DNA of 64,000 nt from Myxococcales bacterium (GCA_013360285.1 JABWCM010000011.1:24877-88876), one strand, 5' to 3'. Positions 41,182 through 53,170 are shown, numbered from the stretch's first letter. Made by a program: numbers and translations. The notes: a model not told the origin generated them from the sequence alone.

Positions 41182-42410
41182 CATTTGTTTTCGCGGAGAA
41201 ACGTGTGGGCGAAAAATCGGACGAGTTACAGGCACTGGATTCACCTCGACAAAGTTGGAGTTTCGCCGAGGTGTTGCGTTTGATGTATGACAAGGAACGT
41301 ACGGGTATTCTTGATGTGAGCGGTTTGAGTGGCCAGTGGGAAATCCATTTACGAGCAGGCCAGGTTGTCAACCTCGTTGTGCGCGAAGGACAAAACTGGA
41401 ATCTGGGTAATCTGCTGATTGAAGGGGGGGCGCTGACGGACCCCGAGATGTTGAAGGCGAACAAACGCGCCAAGAAAAACAACGAATCGTTGGAAACAGC
41501 CATTTTGAGCCTGAATCTGGTGACAAAAGATGTGCTCCGGCGGTACGTCGTTTTGGACACAAAAGAAACGTTGTTCCCGTTGTTTGAACAGGTGGGGATT
41601 ACGTGCCGATTTCGGGATCAGCCACCCATATTAAACGATTTGCTGGACGCGATTCCTGTTTCGTTTCTTCTTAAAGAAGCATCACGGCGAATTAAATTAG
41701 GACCAAAGATCGGGAAGGTGGTAAAAGATGCCGAAGCAGTTTACGCAAAAAAACCGGAATTTCTGCGGTTGATGCTCGGCGGAACCGGATCCATGCTGCG
41801 AACGGTGGAGGGAAACGAAGACGATCCGAGTGATGCGTTAACGCCGTCTTCCGTAGATACGGAAATCACCGCGAATGAGCGGATTGTATTTTATTATCTT
41901 AACGGAAAAAAGACGATTACCCAGGTGGCCAGGACGAGTGGGTTGGGGTTGTTTGAAACAAAAAAAGCGCTTTGTCGCCTCATTTCCCGACGAGCAGTTG
42001 ATTTGGTACAGGAACAGGGGACGGGTGAATCTGTTCCCGACAAGACGATATTTCCGATTTTGTTTCGGCTGTCGATGTATGTCGTTATCGTGGGGATTAT
42101 ATCGTTGACCTGGTGGTTTCGTGGGGGCGAAATCACGCAATCCCGCGGATTGTTGTCCACATTAAGCGGGCCAATGGCGGCTGCGTTTGTTGCTCCGCAA
42201 CTCCAGCGGATTCGCAGCGGATTGGATGTGTTTTTTCTTGAAAATGGAAATTACCCGGCGCAGCTTCGGGAACTGGTGGAAAAAAACATTTTGTTTGATG
42301 ACGACATTGACACATCCCGTTTGAGTCTCAAGATTCACTATGTGACGAGCCCGCAAGCGGACGCGTACCAGCTATCTGTCGGGAACACCGAAGCGGCAAA
42401 CGAAACGTAA
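41178..42410 (+). CDS. DUF4388/PATAN-like domain protein
   Basis: MYDKERTGILDVSGLSGQWEIHLRAGQVVNLVVREGQNWNLGNLLIEGGALTDPEMLKA; overlaps the upstream stop by 4 bp. Confidence 0.65.
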   Translation: MTFVFAEKRVGEKSDELQALDSPRQSWSFAEVLRLMYDKERTGILDVSGLSGQWEIHLRAGQVVNLVVREGQNWNLGNLLIEGGALTDPEMLKANKRAKKNNESLETAILSLNLVTKDVLRRYVVLDTKETLFPLFEQVGITCRFRDQPPILNDLLDAIPVSFLLKEASRRIKLGPKIGKVVKDAEAVYAKKPEFLRLMLGGTGSMLRTVEGNEDDPSDALTPSSVDTEITANERIVFYYLNGKKTITQVARTSGLGLFETKKALCRLISRRAVDLVQEQGTGESVPDKTIFPILFRLSMYVVIVGIISLTWWFRGGEITQSRGLLSTLSGPMAAAFVAPQLQRIRSGLDVFFLENGNYPAQLRELVEKNILFDDDIDTSRLSLKIHYVTSPQADAYQLSVGNTEAANET

Positions 42411-42443
42411 ATTACAACCCGCATTGATGACACAGGAGAGATA

Positions 42444-43598
42444 TTGAACATAAACTCTGCGCAGGAATCCACCCACCGGTTGGATTTCGACCAACCAGAA
42501 CTCGTTCGTATGTTATGTGGGCAGTTCGACCAACATCTGAAAGCCATTGAGAAAAGACTGGGAATTACGGTTGGCTCGCGAGGCACTTCGCTTCTGTTAC
42601 GCGGTGAACCTTATACCATTCAGCTCGCGGGACGCGCTTTGGAGCAACTCTACGCCGTCCTTCGCCGAGGGCATTCAATCGGAGAAGACGACGTATTACG
42701 CGCCGTGGATATGCTGACGCAGAATTCGAACAGCAGTATCGCGGATTTATTTGCCGAATCGACCCAAATTCACGCAAGTAGTCGTAATGTTGTTCCAAAA
42801 ACCCTTGCCCAGAAAAACTACATCGAAGCGATGAGAAAAACCGATGTTGTTTTTGGTGTGGGGCCGGCCGGGACGGGGAAAACCTACCTTGCGATGGCGA
42901 TTGCGGTTCAAGAGTTGTTTGCCAAGCGGGTAAAAAGAATTGTGTTATGCCGGCCCGCGGTGGAAGCCGGGGAACGCCTTGGTTTTTTGCCGGGGGATCT
43001 TGCCGAGAAAGTCAATCCGTATCTTCGTCCTTTGTACGATGCGCTTCACGATATGATCGACGTGGAGAAAGCCTTTAAGTTAATTCAACGCGGTACAATC
43101 GAAATCGCTCCGTTGGCGTTTATGCGGGGGCGTACGCTCAATGACAGCTTTGTGATTCTGGACGAGGCTCAAAATACCACCCGCGAGCAGATGAAAATGT
43201 TTCTGACTCGCCTCGGGTTTGGGTCCAAAGCGGTGGTGACAGGTGATGTGACGCAGGTCGATTTGCCGTTGGAGCAAGAAAGTGGCCTGATACATGCGAT
43301 GGATGTCTTAAATGACATCGATGGTATCGCGTTATGTGAGTTCAACCGCAAAGATGTGGTGAGACACCCCTTGGTGCAGAAAATCGTCGAAGCGTATGAA
43401 CGGTCTGAGGAAGATGACGGAAGTGGGCGGGCCGACCGGGAACGCAGGCGGCGCATGGCCATTCAACGCGCTGCCCGAGCTTTTGATCGACATCCCGATA
43501 CGTGGGGACGGCGTAGTTCGGAGCCCACGGCGACCCCCCAATCCAACACAGACAATGGACCGCCGCCTGTGCCGACTCCGACGGTGCCGTCTCGGTGA
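42444..43598 (+). CDS. PhoH-family P-loop ATPase
   Basis: KNYIEAMRKTDVVFGVGPAGTGKTYLAMAIAVQ; RIVLCRPAVEAGERLGFLPGDLAEKVNPYLRPLYDALHDM; FVILDEAQNTTREQMKMFLTRLGFGSKAVVTGDVTQVDLP. Confidence 0.95.
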   Translation: MNINSAQESTHRLDFDQPELVRMLCGQFDQHLKAIEKRLGITVGSRGTSLLLRGEPYTIQLAGRALEQLYAVLRRGHSIGEDDVLRAVDMLTQNSNSSIADLFAESTQIHASSRNVVPKTLAQKNYIEAMRKTDVVFGVGPAGTGKTYLAMAIAVQELFAKRVKRIVLCRPAVEAGERLGFLPGDLAEKVNPYLRPLYDALHDMIDVEKAFKLIQRGTIEIAPLAFMRGRTLNDSFVILDEAQNTTREQMKMFLTRLGFGSKAVVTGDVTQVDLPLEQESGLIHAMDVLNDIDGIALCEFNRKDVVRHPLVQKIVEAYERSEEDDGSGRADRERRRRMAIQRAARAFDRHPDTWGRRSSEPTATPQSNTDNGPPPVPTPTVPSR

Positions 43599-43614
43599 TG
43601 GAAACATAACGAAC

Positions 43615-44331
43615 ATGCCGATTTCCGATTCTTTTCATTACGACGGTGCCGATCTGGAAGCCCTCCAAGATCTTGTCCATTATCCAAGCTGGATCATGGA
43701 TTATCTAAGCCCCGTAGCAAGGGGCGACATTCTCGAAGTTGGACCGGGTCTGGGCGCTGTATCAAAACGACTACGGATTATTTCGGACTCGTTGGATTTA
43801 CTCGAGCCGTCCGCCCGTCATGCGAGTTTGCTTGCCGATTTTTTCCGCGCAGATGAGAAGGTGCGGGTTCTCCCGTTTACCGTTGAGGCGTTTGCTGCCC
43901 ATGCTCCCCGTGGGGTTTACGATACGGTGGTGGCGATCAATATCCTCGAGCATCTCGAAGACGATTTGACCGCACTTGAAACTTTTTTTCGCGTATTACG
44001 ACCGGGTGGGTTTTTATTTTTGTTCGTGCCGGCTTTGAGATTTCTTTACAGCGAGTTTGATCGCCGAATTGGTCACTTTCGACGTTACCACCTTGGTGAG
44101 CTGAAGCGGCTTGTTGAAGGTGCACGCTTTGTTGTGGAAACTATTCGATATTTTGACATGAGCGGCGTCGTGCCCTGGTGGGTGACCAATACGGTGGTGG
44201 GGTCCACTCAAATCAATCCCCGCTTCGCCCAGTGGTATGATCGGTTGGTCGTTCCGGTTTCTCGTCGACTGGAACGTCGGTTCACCCCACCTTTGGGAAA
44301 AAACCTTGTTGTGGTCGCCCGTCATCGTTGA
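43615..44331 (+). CDS. Class I SAM-dependent methyltransferase
   Basis: GDILEVGPGLGAVSKRL; VVAINILEHLEDDLTALETFFRVLRPGGFLFLFVPA. Start chosen at ATG 43615. Confidence 0.85.
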   Translation: MPISDSFHYDGADLEALQDLVHYPSWIMDYLSPVARGDILEVGPGLGAVSKRLRIISDSLDLLEPSARHASLLADFFRADEKVRVLPFTVEAFAAHAPRGVYDTVVAINILEHLEDDLTALETFFRVLRPGGFLFLFVPALRFLYSEFDRRIGHFRRYHLGELKRLVEGARFVVETIRYFDMSGVVPWWVTNTVVGSTQINPRFAQWYDRLVVPVSRRLERRFTPPLGKNLVVVARHR

Positions 44332-44332
44332 T

Positions 44333-44499
44333 CTAGGTGACTGTTTTTTTTTTAGGGGAATTTTTGGCAAGCCGGATTTTCGCCGGATCGTCCGAAAAAA
44401 TCCTGAGGAATATCGAGAATATGCCGCAGGGATTTTTGCGGTCGAGGCGGCAAAATACGGCCAGGACAAAAATTTCATCTAAAAACACCAGCCACCTAG
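44333..44499. repeat. Dispersed palindromic intergenic element, copy 5 (reverse orientation)
   Basis: Reverse complement reads CTAGGTGGCTGGTGTTTTTAGATGAAATTTTTG...CCTGCGGCATATTCTCGATATTCCTCAGGATTTTTTCGGACGATCCGGC...; lies between convergent genes. Confidence 0.75.
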
Positions 44500-44506
44500 G
44501 TTTTGT

Positions 44507-45700
44507 TTAATCGACATACAACAGTAACCCGGTCAAATATCGTCCTTCCGGAAATGACGGCAAAACGGGGTGGTCTGGCGCGGCGCCACGAAATTCGACA
44601 ATACGAACCTGTCTTTTTGCGTCTTCCGCCGATTCTCCGACGATATTTATCAACTGGGTTTCTGTAATATGGCTGGAACAACTCGCGGTGAACAGAATGC
44701 CCCCCGGGGCTACACGCAGGAGTGCCAAGGCGTTGAGTTTTCGATATGCGCGTTCGGCTGCTTTGAGACTTGCCGCTGACGGCGCCATGCTCGGAGGGTC
44801 GACGATAACGAGGTCGTACGGGTCTCGACTTTTGTCAAGCCATTGAAAAACGTCGGCGGTGACAAACGTATAGGCATCGAGTTCTGGGTCGAGCCCATTT
44901 AGCCTAAAATTTCGTTTCGCGGCAGCGATCACGGGTGCGCCGATGTCGACACTTGTGACACTATCGGCTCCTCCGCAGGCCGCTGCTACCGAAAAACCGC
45001 CGGTATAGGAAAACACGTTGAGTACCCGCATCCCGGCGGAAAGTTGCTGTATTCGGCGGCGGTTGTCTCGTTGATCCAGATATAACCCCGTTTTGTGGCC
45101 GCGGGCGATATCGACCTCCAGCATGATGCCGTTTTCTGTTATGTGAATTGTGTCTGTTGGTATATTACCCAAAAGTGGTTCAAGCACTGCCGGCTCCCCG
45201 TCCGTACGCGAAGATTGGCGCAGTACAGCGTGATCGACAGAAAAAGGAGACTGCACGATCTGGTTGACAATAGCGGGAAGCAGCCAGCGCACCGCTGCGG
45301 AATCCAGCTTAAAAACACATGTTTTTGCGTAGTAGTCGCATACGATGCCCGGCATTCGGTCCGCTTCGCCGTGTATCAGCCGCAACGCCTCCGTGTCGCC
45401 TAGTCCTACGAGGTGGCGCCGGAGGTCCAGCGCCGACTCCACCCGGCGTCGTGCGAGTTCGAAGTCCAGTTTTTCGGTTTCGGTTGTGGTCCAGATTCGA
45501 ACGGCAATCGGAGAATGCGCATCCCACAAACCGCGGGCGACAAACTTACCGTCACGGGTCACCACGTCGACTACGGTACCGGTGCCGAGGTCATGAGGGG
45601 GTTCAACCGCGTCCTGATAAAGCCACGGGTGTCCGGACCGGATCGATGACGCCAAATTTTTTCGTAACACTACGCGGGGGTGGTGCTTCATAACAGCCAA
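44507..45700 (-). CDS. RlmI-like class I rRNA large-subunit methyltransferase
   Basis: PUA-like N-terminus; GLYLDQRDNRRRIQQLSAGMRVLNVFSYTGGFSVAAACGGA; DLVIVDPPSMAPS. Confidence 0.88.
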   Translation of the reverse strand: MAVMKHHPRVVLRKNLASSIRSGHPWLYQDAVEPPHDLGTGTVVDVVTRDGKFVARGLWDAHSPIAVRIWTTTETEKLDFELARRRVESALDLRRHLVGLGDTEALRLIHGEADRMPGIVCDYYAKTCVFKLDSAAVRWLLPAIVNQIVQSPFSVDHAVLRQSSRTDGEPAVLEPLLGNIPTDTIHITENGIMLEVDIARGHKTGLYLDQRDNRRRIQQLSAGMRVLNVFSYTGGFSVAAACGGADSVTSVDIGAPVIAAAKRNFRLNGLDPELDAYTFVTADVFQWLDKSRDPYDLVIVDPPSMAPSAASLKAAERAYRKLNALALLRVAPGGILFTASCSSHITETQLINIVGESAEDAKRQVRIVEFRGAAPDHPVLPSFPEGRYLTGLLLYVD

Positions 45701-45745
45701 TGGTTGTTGTGGGTCACGGTGATGGGTACGATGTTGCAGTTTAAC

Positions 45746-47002
45746 TTATGGTTCTGAAGGGTTGACCCGACCGGCAGCACCCCACCACGACACATTGGTG
45801 TCCAGCAACGTGGTCAATACGGCTCCGGTGTTGACGTCCAAAACGATGACATCGCCGGATTCATCAAACGCAAACACCTTGGAGGTCCAACCGGCAAGTC
45901 CATAAATGGAGCTGTAGTTGCCGATTTTTCCGATTTCTTTTTCAATCGCGCCGGTCAGCGGATTGATTGCAGCCAGGATGCTCTGAAACGAACTAGCGGT
46001 CTCAACGGCGGCATAAGTTCCCACACCGATGAGAGAAAATGCGTCACCGTCCGACGTATAACCCGCACCATAAGAGCCAATCACCGTGGCGGTAACTTTA
46101 CCCTGGTCGGGCTTGAGCCGCAGCCAATCGCCGTCGACAGTCACTCCGACAAGCGTATCGGCGTTTGTGTCGTAACTTCCTGCCGGAAGCACAGCCAATC
46201 CGTTAAAACTGGTCGGAAGTTGTCCCAAATGTGAACACGCCGCCGTTTGCGGGTGGCATACCCACAGGTGATCAAAACTGACTCCATATAAGACACCAAA
46301 GGAGTCGATGGCGATGTCGGTCATTTCTTCGCCGGTAAACGAGGTCGGCCACAAAAACGGACCGACGGGTACGACTTTATAAATTTTTGCGTCCAGGAGA
46401 TACAAATGACTCGACGAATGTGCGTACACGGTATTTTTGAGTGCAGAACCAGGCATCAGCGGTTGTGACGGAAACGGATCGAACTCGTTTGGAACCGAAT
46501 CGCCATCCAGATCGCCATCACACACGTCACCGATACCGTCCAGGTCCATGTCTTGTTGACCTGGGTTTGGGGCGTTGGGGCAATTGTCGTCGGTGTCGTA
46601 GATTTCGTCTCCGTCGCTGTCTATCGGGGTTTCGGAGATATCCGCGCCGGGTTGGGCGTCATCGTAGCCTGCGCCCAGGTCGGATTCGTTGGTGGCGTCA
46701 CCGGGTTCGGCGATGGTCGAGTCGGCTCCTAAGTCTGAAAGAGAGCCACCCAGCTCGTTTTTTACGTCGCCATCGGGTCCGGAAACATCTTGAGATCCCC
46801 AGGGATTGTTGCCGGTAGAATCGACAGCGTCCGGTGTGGACGTGTCACCGGATAGGGTGTCGTTTCCATCGGCGTCGTCGCTGCACGCGACCCCCAGCAA
46901 AAAGATGGGTAGGGTCCACCAGGTGGAGCGGGTCAACGCTCGTCGGACCGCGAGTGAGGTTGTTGGGAGAATGACGCATGTTAAATGATGTGATTTGCTC
47001 AT
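45746..47002 (-). CDS. Lipoprotein with thrombospondin type-3-like calcium-binding repeats
   Basis: [11 protein letters not shown] lipobox; [51 protein letters not shown]. Confidence 0.75.
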   Translation of the reverse strand: MSKSHHLTCVILPTTSLAVRRALTRSTWWTLPIFLLGVACSDDADGNDTLSGDTSTPDAVDSTGNNPWGSQDVSGPDGDVKNELGGSLSDLGADSTIAEPGDATNESDLGAGYDDAQPGADISETPIDSDGDEIYDTDDNCPNAPNPGQQDMDLDGIGDVCDGDLDGDSVPNEFDPFPSQPLMPGSALKNTVYAHSSSHLYLLDAKIYKVVPVGPFLWPTSFTGEEMTDIAIDSFGVLYGVSFDHLWVCHPQTAACSHLGQLPTSFNGLAVLPAGSYDTNADTLVGVTVDGDWLRLKPDQGKVTATVIGSYGAGYTSDGDAFSLIGVGTYAAVETASSFQSILAAINPLTGAIEKEIGKIGNYSSIYGLAGWTSKVFAFDESGDVIVLDVNTGAVLTTLLDTNVSWWGAAGRVNPSEP

Positions 47003-47112
47003 TATATTACTTGTATCAAGAACAATAAGTGAGTCTCGGCTCTGTGGGTGAATGTTGGAGTCGCCGGCCCGGACAAACACACCCCCACTTTGGTCCGTGT
47101 CAAGTGGGTTTT

Positions 47113-49317
47113 TTATAGGAGTCGTTTGTGATCGGATTCGCTGAGACTCCGGAATATCTTGCCGGCATTCTTACATTCCTGCTCTGCGCTTTCTTCAATG
47201 TGACGCATGGAAATCGGTGCCTGGGTCACCGCGGCCCGGTAAGCGGCGCGCACGATCGCATTTTTGATATAACCGCCGCTCAATTCAAAGTTTTTACCGA
47301 GCAATTCGAAGTCGATGTCCGGCTCTGTTGGGCATTCTTTGGGGATCAGTGTTCGCCAAATCCGCGCACGATCCTTCGGATCAGGGAACGGAAACAGGAT
47401 CTTAAACTGGATCCGGCGTTTAAACGCTTCGTCCATGTTTTTTTCGTGGTTGGTAGTAAGAATGCAAATGCCCTCAAATCGTTCGATTTCCTGCAACAAA
47501 AGATTTGTTTCCATGTTCGCAAACCGATCTACGGAGCTTTCCACCTTCACACGACTGGTAAACAGCGCGTCCGCTTCGTCAAACAGCAGCATGGATTGGC
47601 TTGCGCGGGCTTTAGAAAAGATTTTCGAGATGTTTTTTTCGGTTTCTCCGACCCATTTGCTCATGATTCTCGGAATGCTGACACGATACAAACTTAAACC
47701 CATGTTGCTTGCGATGATCTCTGCACAGAGGGTTTTCCCGGTTCCCGGTTCTCCTGCGAACAAGATCACGAGGCCTTTGCCGGTGGTCAACCGTTTTCCA
47801 AATCCCCAGTGGGTCATGACGAAGTTGCGCATTTTGCACGCGTTGAGCACTTCAACCACCAGCTTCATTTCATCGGCCGGTAATACAAGGTCGGCCAACG
47901 ACAGCGTAATTCGCGATTTGTGAGACAAATCATCCATGTCGGCGCGAAGTTGTGCATGGGCACTCTTTTCAAGCAGCGATTGGTCAATCTGCATCTGACC
48001 CCCGCGCGCCATCGCCCGGTTCAACGCGATCAACACGGCGTTCCGAATCTGGCCGCCGGTGAATTCAAATTGCTGAGCAAGGCTTTTGATGTCGACGTTG
48101 TCCGCAAGCGGAGCATTCGGCGGCAAATGGATGCGCCACAACTCCTCACGCAGGGCAGGGTAGGGCAGTTCCAGCTTCAAGTGGTACGCCACCCATCGTT
48201 CCAGCGCAAAATCCAACTCCTGCGGGTCGCTTGTGACCATCAGCACAATGCCATCATAGTCTTCGAGTTGGCGATACACGGTTGCAGCCCGGGGATTACG
48301 TTGGCTGAACAGCACATCGCAGCCGTCAAAACACAACACCGCACTGCGTTGGCGGGCCTCGAAAAAGATCTTATCCGCCCGGTCGTTAAATAACCGATCA
48401 TCGGACACAAGTTTGGCGCAGTCGACCGTCAGCAACCTGCGGTCCAAGTGTGTCGCAACTCCCTGAACCAGAAGCGATTTTCCACTTCCTGGTGGCCCGC
48501 TGATCTGAATGACGAGGCAAGTACCGGCGGCCAGGGTTTGTTGTATGTGAACTTGCTGCTCCTGGTCACGGTGTGATGCATAATGGTTCATCAAACCGAG
48601 GAACTCTTCCATGTCTTCCGGAGGAAGGACAACCTGGGTAAGCGGAGTCGAAGGGTGTGACAGCCGAGCGCAACCGATGATCGCGTCGTCCAGTGCTTCC
48701 TGCCCCAGCACGAAACTGACTACTCGCGTCGGCACACGTAGTTCATAGGCGAGCAGGTTTTCTGAAGTCATTGCCTCCTTCGGAAGAGCCAGGTCAACGA
48801 GTTTATCACGTACCAATGCGCTGTGAGGTTCAAAGTGGGTGCGGGCCGCCAGCCGCGAAATCCGATCGGGCATGAGCAGGGTCATGGCCAGATCGACGTC
48901 GGTGTAATTTAAGAGGATATTGTCACGAAAAAGTGCGATTCGTTTTCTGAAACTCGAGTCGAGCAGCGGAACAAGAGCGAGTAGGAAGGCATCGGCTTCA
49001 AATTCGTTCAGTCCCGCCTGGCGCACCAACGTGTCAAGCGGCAATTCTACACCGCCGCGCGCCGCATCGGCTCTTAACGCGACCATGGCGCTTTCTGCTT
49101 CTTGGCAGGTTTCCTCGACCGCGGTGTAAAGGTCGTCGGTTCCATAATGACGAGCGGTCTCCATCATTTGGACTGACCCAGGCGGATAATTTAAGAGGAT
49201 CGCGCGATCAACAATCGACTCCATTCGTGTTATTGCCCGGTCCAAATAATGAAGATTCAACCGCAGCAGATCCGATCGGGGGATTTCTCGTCTGGAAATT
49301 TCAGCAATACCCATCAA
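47113..49317 (-). CDS. Tandem AAA+ ATPase
   Basis: Two P-loops: [17 protein letters not shown] and [17 protein letters not shown]; Walker [10 protein letters not shown] and [11 protein letters not shown]. Confidence 0.88.
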   Translation of the reverse strand: MMGIAEISRREIPRSDLLRLNLHYLDRAITRMESIVDRAILLNYPPGSVQMMETARHYGTDDLYTAVEETCQEAESAMVALRADAARGGVELPLDTLVRQAGLNEFEADAFLLALVPLLDSSFRKRIALFRDNILLNYTDVDLAMTLLMPDRISRLAARTHFEPHSALVRDKLVDLALPKEAMTSENLLAYELRVPTRVVSFVLGQEALDDAIIGCARLSHPSTPLTQVVLPPEDMEEFLGLMNHYASHRDQEQQVHIQQTLAAGTCLVIQISGPPGSGKSLLVQGVATHLDRRLLTVDCAKLVSDDRLFNDRADKIFFEARQRSAVLCFDGCDVLFSQRNPRAATVYRQLEDYDGIVLMVTSDPQELDFALERWVAYHLKLELPYPALREELWRIHLPPNAPLADNVDIKSLAQQFEFTGGQIRNAVLIALNRAMARGGQMQIDQSLLEKSAHAQLRADMDDLSHKSRITLSLADLVLPADEMKLVVEVLNACKMRNFVMTHWGFGKRLTTGKGLVILFAGEPGTGKTLCAEIIASNMGLSLYRVSIPRIMSKWVGETEKNISKIFSKARASQSMLLFDEADALFTSRVKVESSVDRFANMETNLLLQEIERFEGICILTTNHEKNMDEAFKRRIQFKILFPFPDPKDRARIWRTLIPKECPTEPDIDFELLGKNFELSGGYIKNAIVRAAYRAAVTQAPISMRHIEESAEQECKNAGKIFRSLSESDHKRLL

Positions 49318-49620
49318 TGTTCTCTCCTACCCATTACCCAAGCATACGGAACTACAAGGCGTTCGGCAATCCCGGTGGGATCCTCCGTTATCTCTGATCT
49401 GTAATGGTTTGATATTATAAATGAAATATTCGAAAATCGCGGATGGAATGGTGCGTCTCGACACACACGGCCGTTGAAGTTAACATTCGATGTGTTTTGT
49501 GCAGTAAATCAGTTGCACTTTTATTGCGGTACACCTTATTTTCTGTGCGGAAATAGTAATTTAGTGACGGGAGACCGCATCCCCGAAAAAACCGGGTCAA
49601 ACTATTGTGGAGAAAACCTG

Positions 49621-50679
49621 ATGTTGCAGTACTCTGAAATACAGTCTTTGTTGGGCGAAGACGCCGAATCGTTGTTGGGACATCGATGTAATACCATTTC
49701 CAAAGAGCTGTTGACGATACCAACGCCGGATATTGTTGGCGGCGCGTTTGGTGGAAGTGACCGAAATATTCCTACATTGCGTAATCTAGAAGCACTTTAT
49801 GCTCACGGAAGGCTGGCAAATACAGGTTATCTTTCGATCCTGCCCGTCGATCAGGGAATTGAACATTCTGCCGGAGCTTCGTTTGCGCCAAATCCTATTT
49901 ATTTTGACCCGGAAAATATCGTTCGGCTAGCTATGGAGGGGGGCGCCAATGCCGTGGCGACCACCTTTGGTGTGCTTGGGTCCGTGGCACGAAAGTATGC
50001 CCACAAGATTCCGTTTGTGGTGAAAATCAATCACAACGAGATGTTAAGTTACCCAAACCGCTACGACCAAATCCTTTACGGAACTGTGGATCAGGCATGG
50101 AATCTGGGTGCGGTCGCCATTGGCGCGACTATTTATTTCGGGTCGAATGAGTCGTCGCGACAGATTCAAGAAGTTGCCGAAACCTTTGCCTACGCGCATG
50201 AACGCGGGATGGCCACCATTCTTTGGTGTTATTTGCGTAACAACGGCTTCAAAACCGGTGGTGTCGACTATCACGTCGCGGCTGACTTGACCGGGCAGGC
50301 AAATCACCTCGGTGTGACGATTCAGGCCGATGTCATCAAGCAGAAACTCCCTGAAAACAATGGGGGTTACAATGCGGTTAACTTTGGAAAAACCCACAAG
50401 GCGGTTTACGACAAGTTGACCACCGACCATCCCATCGATCTGACGCGGTATCAGGTGGCCAATTGTTACATGGGGCGCGTCGGACTGATTAATTCGGGTG
50501 GGCCAAGTGGAAAAAATGATTTCGCGGAGGCCGTGCGCACAGCCGTCATCAACAAACGTGCGGGTGGGGCGGGCCTCATTAGCGGACGTAAAGCGTTTCA
50601 GAAACCGATGGCGGACGGTGTGAAATTGCTCCATGCCATTCAGGATGTGTATTTATGTAACCAGGTCACGGTGGCATAG
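49621..50679 (+). CDS. Class I fructose-bisphosphate aldolase (DhnA/FbaB type)
   Basis: [63 protein letters not shown]. Start chosen at ATG 49621. Confidence 0.9.
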   Translation: MLQYSEIQSLLGEDAESLLGHRCNTISKELLTIPTPDIVGGAFGGSDRNIPTLRNLEALYAHGRLANTGYLSILPVDQGIEHSAGASFAPNPIYFDPENIVRLAMEGGANAVATTFGVLGSVARKYAHKIPFVVKINHNEMLSYPNRYDQILYGTVDQAWNLGAVAIGATIYFGSNESSRQIQEVAETFAYAHERGMATILWCYLRNNGFKTGGVDYHVAADLTGQANHLGVTIQADVIKQKLPENNGGYNAVNFGKTHKAVYDKLTTDHPIDLTRYQVANCYMGRVGLINSGGPSGKNDFAEAVRTAVINKRAGGAGLISGRKAFQKPMADGVKLLHAIQDVYLCNQVTVA

Positions 50680-50925
50680 ACCGATGATGTTCGACAGCCC
50701 TCAAGTACGGTCGGCCAAAAAGACATAGTCATGTTTTGGTTTCCGGTATTTGCTTTCCGACGAACGTTCAAGCTGGTATCCTCACGCCATTGTTGTGCTG
50801 CTGACCCGTGCCGTGCCAAAAATTCATAGTGATCCCGGAATCGGATGGGCTGGCTCGAATTTCTCATGAGTTTGCGGGCCTGGTCATTTAACGTCCTGAC
50901 AAGATCATTTAGCCCAGGAGACTGT

Positions 50926-53145
50926 ATGTGCTCGTGGAAGGTGACAGGGGTTTGGGGGTTCATGATGTGCGGATTGGTCATCGCCTGTACCGATGAAGAG
51001 ACCGCCGCCGTCGCAGATCTGTCGGCCCAGACCGGAGCCAACGACGTGATTGGTTCTGGCTCGCAGTTTGGGGGCAACCAGGGGAGCGAGGGTTCGGGAT
51101 GGACCGGGGCCGGGATCGACGATACAGCCGGTTCGGATGACGGTCCCCTGTCCGTCGACTTTCATTCCGATGGAAAGGGAACCGACGCTGCTGTCAACAA
51201 CGGTGACGTGCCGGCCGGAAATCCACCCGATGCCGGCCTCGGTAACCTTCCCGAGGCCGATGGCGGCAGACCGCGGGAGACAGTTGGCCGCGGTGATCTG
51301 CCGGATGCGCAGTGTGGATATGGCAAAGTTCTGGGTTTGATTTGTTCGCCGAATGATCAGGTGTTCGTCAACAACGCCGCAGTGTGGATCGACACCATGG
51401 ATTGTGAAGGCAACCCCATCCATCTTGAGACCGTGTCTGATGACGGCGGATTTTACACCATTGAAAATGTACCAAGCGGCTATCAAACTGTGCATTATCA
51501 AAGTGGAACGTTTAAAAACGAGCATAAGATTCTTGTCAAATCTGGAAAAACGACAGATGTAACTGGATTTGGGTACAAACAGTGTTTCAAAGTGACCAAC
51601 GATCCCGAGACACCGCCACCAGTCGAGCCGGTGGTCTGTGAAACGGGCGCGATTTTAGGCACCTTGTGTGAGGGTGAAGGGTTTGTGATCGTGGGGCCAG
51701 CGACTGTGTACGTCAATACGATCGACTGCAACGGTGAGTTTGTGTATGTCGAAGCGTCTTCAGCACCGGATGGGACGTATGTTCTCAATGGAGTGCCGGT
51801 TGGGCCGGTGTGGGTGTTCATTGAGATGAACAACTTGGCCATTCAAGTTCAAACCACGGTGCAGGCCAACCAAACTACGGTGCTGGATCCGCTTTTTGAC
51901 CCGATTTGTTTTCCAAAGGAGCCGTGCGGATTTGGTTCCGCCGCCGGCAAGGTGTGTTCCTTACAAGGAGATGCTTGGATTCCCGACGCCGTGATCACCG
52001 TCACGACGGTTGATTGCGACGGGAAATCCGTTGTTGCGAAGACTCAAAGTCAGGCCGATGGATCGTTTGCGTTGGGGGGCCTGCCGGTGGGTACACAATG
52101 GCTTGTCGTGGAATACGACGGTGGGGGATACCAAGTACCTGTTGAGATATTAAAAGGCACTACCACGGATGTGGGAGTCGTTGGTGCCCCTTCTTGCAAT
52201 CCGGGAGGTGGATGTGGATATGGCGCACTTGCCGGATACGTGTGTGCTCCATCCGGTGTAAAAGTAGGTAACGCAACGGTTTATGTTACGGCCATAGATT
52301 GCAACGGAGCCCCGGTGACCATTGTGGCTCAAAGTGATGGTCAGGGGAACTACTTTGTCGATGGTGTGCCGTCTGGAACCGTGACCGTACAAGTTGTCAA
52401 AGGAAACTTCTCGGTTACGTACACGGTGCCTGTTGAAAAAAACAAAACTACCGCGGTTAGCGATGTCGTTTTGAGCATTTGTTTTCCGAAAAACCAGGCA
52501 AAGTTGGCTGTGGTGACCGGGGATTGGGACCATATCCAGGCAATTTTGGACAAGTTGGGGCTCACTTATGACCTGTATGATGGAACAAATAACGTCAGTC
52601 AAACAGTTAATTTACTAACGAATCTACCTAAATTAATGGAATATGACGTTGTATTTTTCAATTGTGGTGCGGATCACTACGGTATTTTTGGGACGAGTAC
52701 ACTGATTTCCCAGAACCTGCAGACCTATGTTCAGGCGGGTCATTCGATTTATGCAAGTGATTGGGCGTTTATTTACGCTGAAGCCCCCTGGTCCTATGCC
52801 ATTGATTTTTATGGGGACGATGCCGGCAACTCGGGTCCCAAAGTAGGGGCGGCAAAGACCATTACCGGGGTGGTGCAAGATCCCAACTTGGTCAATTATC
52901 TCGGAAAAAGTGAGGTAACAATAAAGTACGACCTTGGTGCCTGGGTTGTGGTTCAAAGCGTCGTGGCCCAAGTGATGACCCATATCGCAGGTTATATAAC
53001 CGAGGCAGGCGGTAATGTACCATTGATGATGAGCCATCACCCATATGGAGGTGAAGGTCGGGTATTATATACGACTTTTCACAATGAACCTCAGGCGACG
53101 CAGGATATGACCCAGATTCTGTATTATTTGGTGTTTGAGTTGTAG
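50926..53145 (+). CDS. Lipoprotein with four carboxypeptidase-regulatory-like repeats and a C-terminal GATase/Rossmann-like domain
   Basis: LVIACTDEE lipobox; four CG(Y/F)G..G.VC....A.V.V.T.DC.G......A.SD..G.Y...GVP.G units; KLAVVTGDWDHIQAILDKLGLTYDLYDG. Confidence 0.7.
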   Translation: MCSWKVTGVWGFMMCGLVIACTDEETAAVADLSAQTGANDVIGSGSQFGGNQGSEGSGWTGAGIDDTAGSDDGPLSVDFHSDGKGTDAAVNNGDVPAGNPPDAGLGNLPEADGGRPRETVGRGDLPDAQCGYGKVLGLICSPNDQVFVNNAAVWIDTMDCEGNPIHLETVSDDGGFYTIENVPSGYQTVHYQSGTFKNEHKILVKSGKTTDVTGFGYKQCFKVTNDPETPPPVEPVVCETGAILGTLCEGEGFVIVGPATVYVNTIDCNGEFVYVEASSAPDGTYVLNGVPVGPVWVFIEMNNLAIQVQTTVQANQTTVLDPLFDPICFPKEPCGFGSAAGKVCSLQGDAWIPDAVITVTTVDCDGKSVVAKTQSQADGSFALGGLPVGTQWLVVEYDGGGYQVPVEILKGTTTDVGVVGAPSCNPGGGCGYGALAGYVCAPSGVKVGNATVYVTAIDCNGAPVTIVAQSDGQGNYFVDGVPSGTVTVQVVKGNFSVTYTVPVEKNKTTAVSDVVLSICFPKNQAKLAVVTGDWDHIQAILDKLGLTYDLYDGTNNVSQTVNLLTNLPKLMEYDVVFFNCGADHYGIFGTSTLISQNLQTYVQAGHSIYASDWAFIYAEAPWSYAIDFYGDDAGNSGPKVGAAKTITGVVQDPNLVNYLGKSEVTIKYDLGAWVVVQSVVAQVMTHIAGYITEAGGNVPLMMSHHPYGGEGRVLYTTFHNEPQATQDMTQILYYLVFEL

Positions 53146-53170
53146 TTGGCGGGGGAGAGATATCTTGATT

